Origin: Saprospiraceae bacterium
Lineage (GTDB): Bacteria; Bacteroidota; Bacteroidia; Chitinophagales; Saprospiraceae
Reading direction: 5' to 3'
Length of the DNA stretch: 8,663 nt
NCBI GenBank assembly: GCA_007134625.1
Contig: SLKL01000240.1
Span: 1-8,663, forward strand
Shown: positions 6,395 to 8,663 of the stretch, piece after piece
How the letters are laid out: each line of letters begins with the position of its first letter
How positions within the stretch are numbered: the stretch's first letter is position 1
Notes under the pieces: generated by a model
Told to the model about the DNA's origin: nothing
The model's database searches: none
The model's input: the letters and a program-made list of their open reading frames with translations, nothing else
Position numbers and translations under genes: made by a program

Positions 6395-8663
6395 TTAGCC
6401 TACTCTCAACTTTGCTGCATCCTTCCATAAATAATGAGGTAGAGGTTCTTTTAATTCCCACTTAATATTCATTGGTTTTGCCCCATAATGCTCTCTGTAT
6501 TTTCCTTCACCTACAAAAACATAGCCCATTGTATTTCCAAACTCGTCCTTATTTTTCTCTCTAATAAAAAGTAATATTTTCTTCTTATTGTCTATTTGGC
6601 TTATATAAGAAAGACCACTCTTTGTGTCAGGGCCAGTGTTGTTTTGAGTTTGCCAATGAAATAGCGTTTCATTTATCGCATAATCATCATACATAGTAGT
6701 TGGTGAAAAGTTTTCCTCTGACTTTATGAGGTTGATAAAAAGGAGTTCAGTATTTAGATCTTTATTCTCTGCAACTCCCTCTCTATTAGAAGACTTCTTA
6801 TTAAATGTACTTATTCCAAAAGCAGCTAAGATCTGATCTCGTGTATATCTGGAGTGAACCTTCAATGGCTGCACATAAGGTAAATCAATATTTATTTCTT
6901 TATAATCAATTCGATCAATTAGTAAATCGAGGACTTCGATTATTTCTTCAACCAAGATTTTATTTTTTCCGATCTCACTAATACTTTCTTCAATAGATTG
7001 GAATCCACCAGATTTTTGCCAGATATCATAATGAAGCATTAGTAGCATCTTTTGTTTCTCCTCATTAAAATCACTTTTAGAGAATCTGAAATTTGCTTTA
7101 GCTAAATCAAATATGAACTTGAAGTAACTAATTGAGTTACAAGAAAGCCATTTCTTAAGTATTGAATTTATTATAGCCTTTTCATTAGTATCATCAAAGT
7201 CAGGGATGACGCCAGCAAGCTGACATAATCTTTTCCAGCCACCCCGCTTATATATCATTTGCAATGGTATGTTATAGAATTCAACAAAATGCTTAAGACT
7301 TAGCTTTAGGGTGGTTTGATGTTTAAAGCTCTTAATTTTTTGGATTAATTGATTTCTATGAAAAGAGGTGGAGGATTTAATATTTTCTAAAATTATTTGC
7401 TTTGCTTTTTTCTCTAAAACAATTGAGCACCCGAGCGGAAGATACGGAAAATTGTCCTCTACTTCCTTATAAACAGGATTAACGGTTTTTCCTATTAAAG
7501 CACGGAATTTGTTTGCATAATTATACTCTGGTCTGGAATTACCGACAAAATCAAGTACTGTTAAACATTCTTTTCCTTCAGCTAAACGTAATCCACGACC
7601 CAACTGCTGAAGAAATATGGTTAAACTTTCTGTTGGCCTTAGGAATAAAACTGTATCAATATCGGGTATGTCAACACCCTCATTAAAAATATCAACTACA
7701 AATAGGTAGTTTATTTCTTTTTTTGAAAGTTGTATTCTTAAATTTTCGCGATTATTACTATTCTCACTAGTTAGGTAATTAGCTCTCAACCCTGCTAAAC
7801 AGAATTTCTCAGCCATAAATTTAGCATGTTCGATTGTAACACAAAATCCAAGAGCTCTTACATCATTGAAATCCTTAGTATATTTATTTAAAGCATCAAT
7901 TATCTCTCTAATACGTCGGTCATTTGCAGTATAAATCGATGATAACTCGCTTGCCACATATCGGCCTCTCACCCATGTAACCTTCGAAAGGTCAATACTA
8001 TCTGTAACTCCAAAATATTGAAAAGGGCTGAGTAGTTTTCTATTTAATGCTTCCGGTAATCGAATCTCGGCAGCAATCCTATTGTGAAAGTCTTCTTGAA
8101 TATCTCCACCGTCCATTCTTTCTGGAGTAGCAGTCAGCCCTAATAGTATCATTGGCTTAAAATAGTTTATGATTTGTCTGTAACTATCTGCCGTTAGGTG
8201 ATGGCACTCATCAATAACTATAAAGTCAAAATATTCCGGTGAAAGATTGATTCCATCTATTTTATTATTCAAGGTTTGTACCGATGCAAAAACATGTTCA
8301 AAGCTATCTGGAACTAAACCATCTACCCATAATTCACCAAAATTATTATCCCTCAAAATACCTTTGTAAGTAGAAAGCGCATGTAGTAATATTTCTTTTC
8401 TGTGGGCTAAAAATAATAATCTTGAATTTTGAAATTCATCAGTAAACCTCTTATAATCAAAAGCAGAAATTACAGTTTTTCCTGTACCTGTAGCAGCTAC
8501 CACCAAATTTCTATGCCTATTATGAACATTCCTTTCAACTTCTAACTTTTCTAATATTTCAGACTGAAATGAATGCGGCTTAATATCAAAGAAGGATAAT
8601 TTTAAATCTTGATATTTACCAGTTCTCCCTCGATTCAATTCCTTTTTTAGCCTGTCTTTATGA
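6395..8663 (-). CDS. SF2 DEAD/DEAH helicase with DUF3427-type C-terminus, 5' end outside window
   Basis: The visible part is about 755 residues. Counting from the TTG codon at 8638, the SF2 motifs are: 'FQ' (24-25), 'AATGTGKT' (48-55), 'LFLAHR' (75-80), 'DECHH' (143-147), 'LTATPER' (168-174), 'FNEGVDIPDIDTV' (318-330) and 'QQLGRGLR' (344-351). All are intact, giving an ATP-dependent nucleic-acid translocase of the type I restriction/RAD25-like group. The C-terminal part resembles DUF3427, with 'HWQTQNNTGPDTKSG' (661-675), 'LLFIRE' (689-694), 'GYVFVGEGKYREHYG' (705-719) and 'IKWEL' (725-729). The frame continues without a stop from TTG 8638 to the window edge ('HKDRLKKEL'), so TTG is not the true start. 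In relatives the 'FQ..IL.KLE.ER' segment usually follows an N-terminal PLD-family nuclease domain, so one is expected upstream. Base composition is lower in GC than the fusion gene next to it. Confidence 0.88.
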   Translation of the reverse strand, partial: HKDRLKKELNRGRTGKYQDLKLSFFDIKPHSFQSEILEKLEVERNVHNRHRNLVVAATGTGKTVISAFDYKRFTDEFQNSRLLFLAHRKEILLHALSTYKGILRDNNFGELWVDGLVPDSFEHVFASVQTLNNKIDGINLSPEYFDFIVIDECHHLTADSYRQIINYFKPMILLGLTATPERMDGGDIQEDFHNRIAAEIRLPEALNRKLLSPFQYFGVTDSIDLSKVTWVRGRYVASELSSIYTANDRRIREIIDALNKYTKDFNDVRALGFCVTIEHAKFMAEKFCLAGLRANYLTSENSNNRENLRIQLSKKEINYLFVVDIFNEGVDIPDIDTVLFLRPTESLTIFLQQLGRGLRLAEGKECLTVLDFVGNSRPEYNYANKFRALIGKTVNPVYKEVEDNFPYLPLGCSIVLEKKAKQIILENIKSSTSFHRNQLIQKIKSFKHQTTLKLSLKHFVEFYNIPLQMIYKRGGWKRLCQLAGVIPDFDDTNEKAIINSILKKWLSCNSISYFKFIFDLAKANFRFSKSDFNEEKQKMLLMLHYDIWQKSGGFQSIEESISEIGKNKILVEEIIEVLDLLIDRIDYKEINIDLPYVQPLKVHSRYTRDQILAAFGISTFNKKSSNREGVAENKDLNTELLFINLIKSEENFSPTTMYDDYAINETLFHWQTQNNTGPDTKSGLSYISQIDNKKKILLFIREKNKDEFGNTMGYVFVGEGKYREHYGAKPMNIKWELKEPLPHYLWKDAAKLRVG

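Noticed and set aside
6395..8638. TTG at 8638 as the start of the DUF3427 helicase
   Set aside because: The same frame continues upstream to the window edge without a stop, and the family normally has a further N-terminal domain. The TTG is simply the first permitted start codon in the visible part.
1..8663. CRISPR array, tRNA, rRNA or complete insertion sequence
   Set aside because: No regularly spaced repeats, no cloverleaf-like or rRNA-like stretch and no transposase motif were seen on either strand.

Overview
The window reads as chromosomal DNA from a member of the Bacteroidota, possibly Cytophagales. I infer this from moderately AT-rich DNA, no convincing Shine-Dalgarno motif before any start, and protein families I recognise from that phylum; no marker gene fixes the taxonomy. 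All recognisable genes lie on the minus strand, so the biological order runs from high to low coordinates.

Layout in transcription order: (1) 8663-6395, a large SF2 helicase with a C-terminal DUF3427-type region. Its frame stays open past the window edge, so the N-terminus, probably a PLD-type nuclease domain, is outside. (2) 6377-6264, a possible 37-codon ORF that fills most of the gap between the two helicase genes. (3) 6227-1395, a 1610-residue protein joining a DEDDh 3'-5' exonuclease, a RecQ-type SF2 helicase and a compact UvrD-type SF1 helicase. (4) 1344-1312, a strong imperfect hairpin beyond the fusion gene. (5) 1296-1030, the decayed 5' part of a RhuM-family gene, with a likely lost start, an internal nonsense codon and a missing 3' part. 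(6) 1021-989, a palindromic REP-like element beside the point where the RhuM homology ends. (7) 853-38, an intact cytosolic alpha/beta hydrolase.

The two helicase genes are co-oriented, 167 bases apart, and together supply an exonuclease and three ATP-driven motors. With the RhuM remnant (a family often seen beside restriction-modification genes) this looks like an accessory or defence-like DNA-processing locus. That function is inferred from architecture and neighbours, not shown. The DUF3427 helicase gene is clearly more AT-rich than the fusion gene in the lines I counted, so the two may have different histories. The hydrolase looks like an unrelated neighbour.
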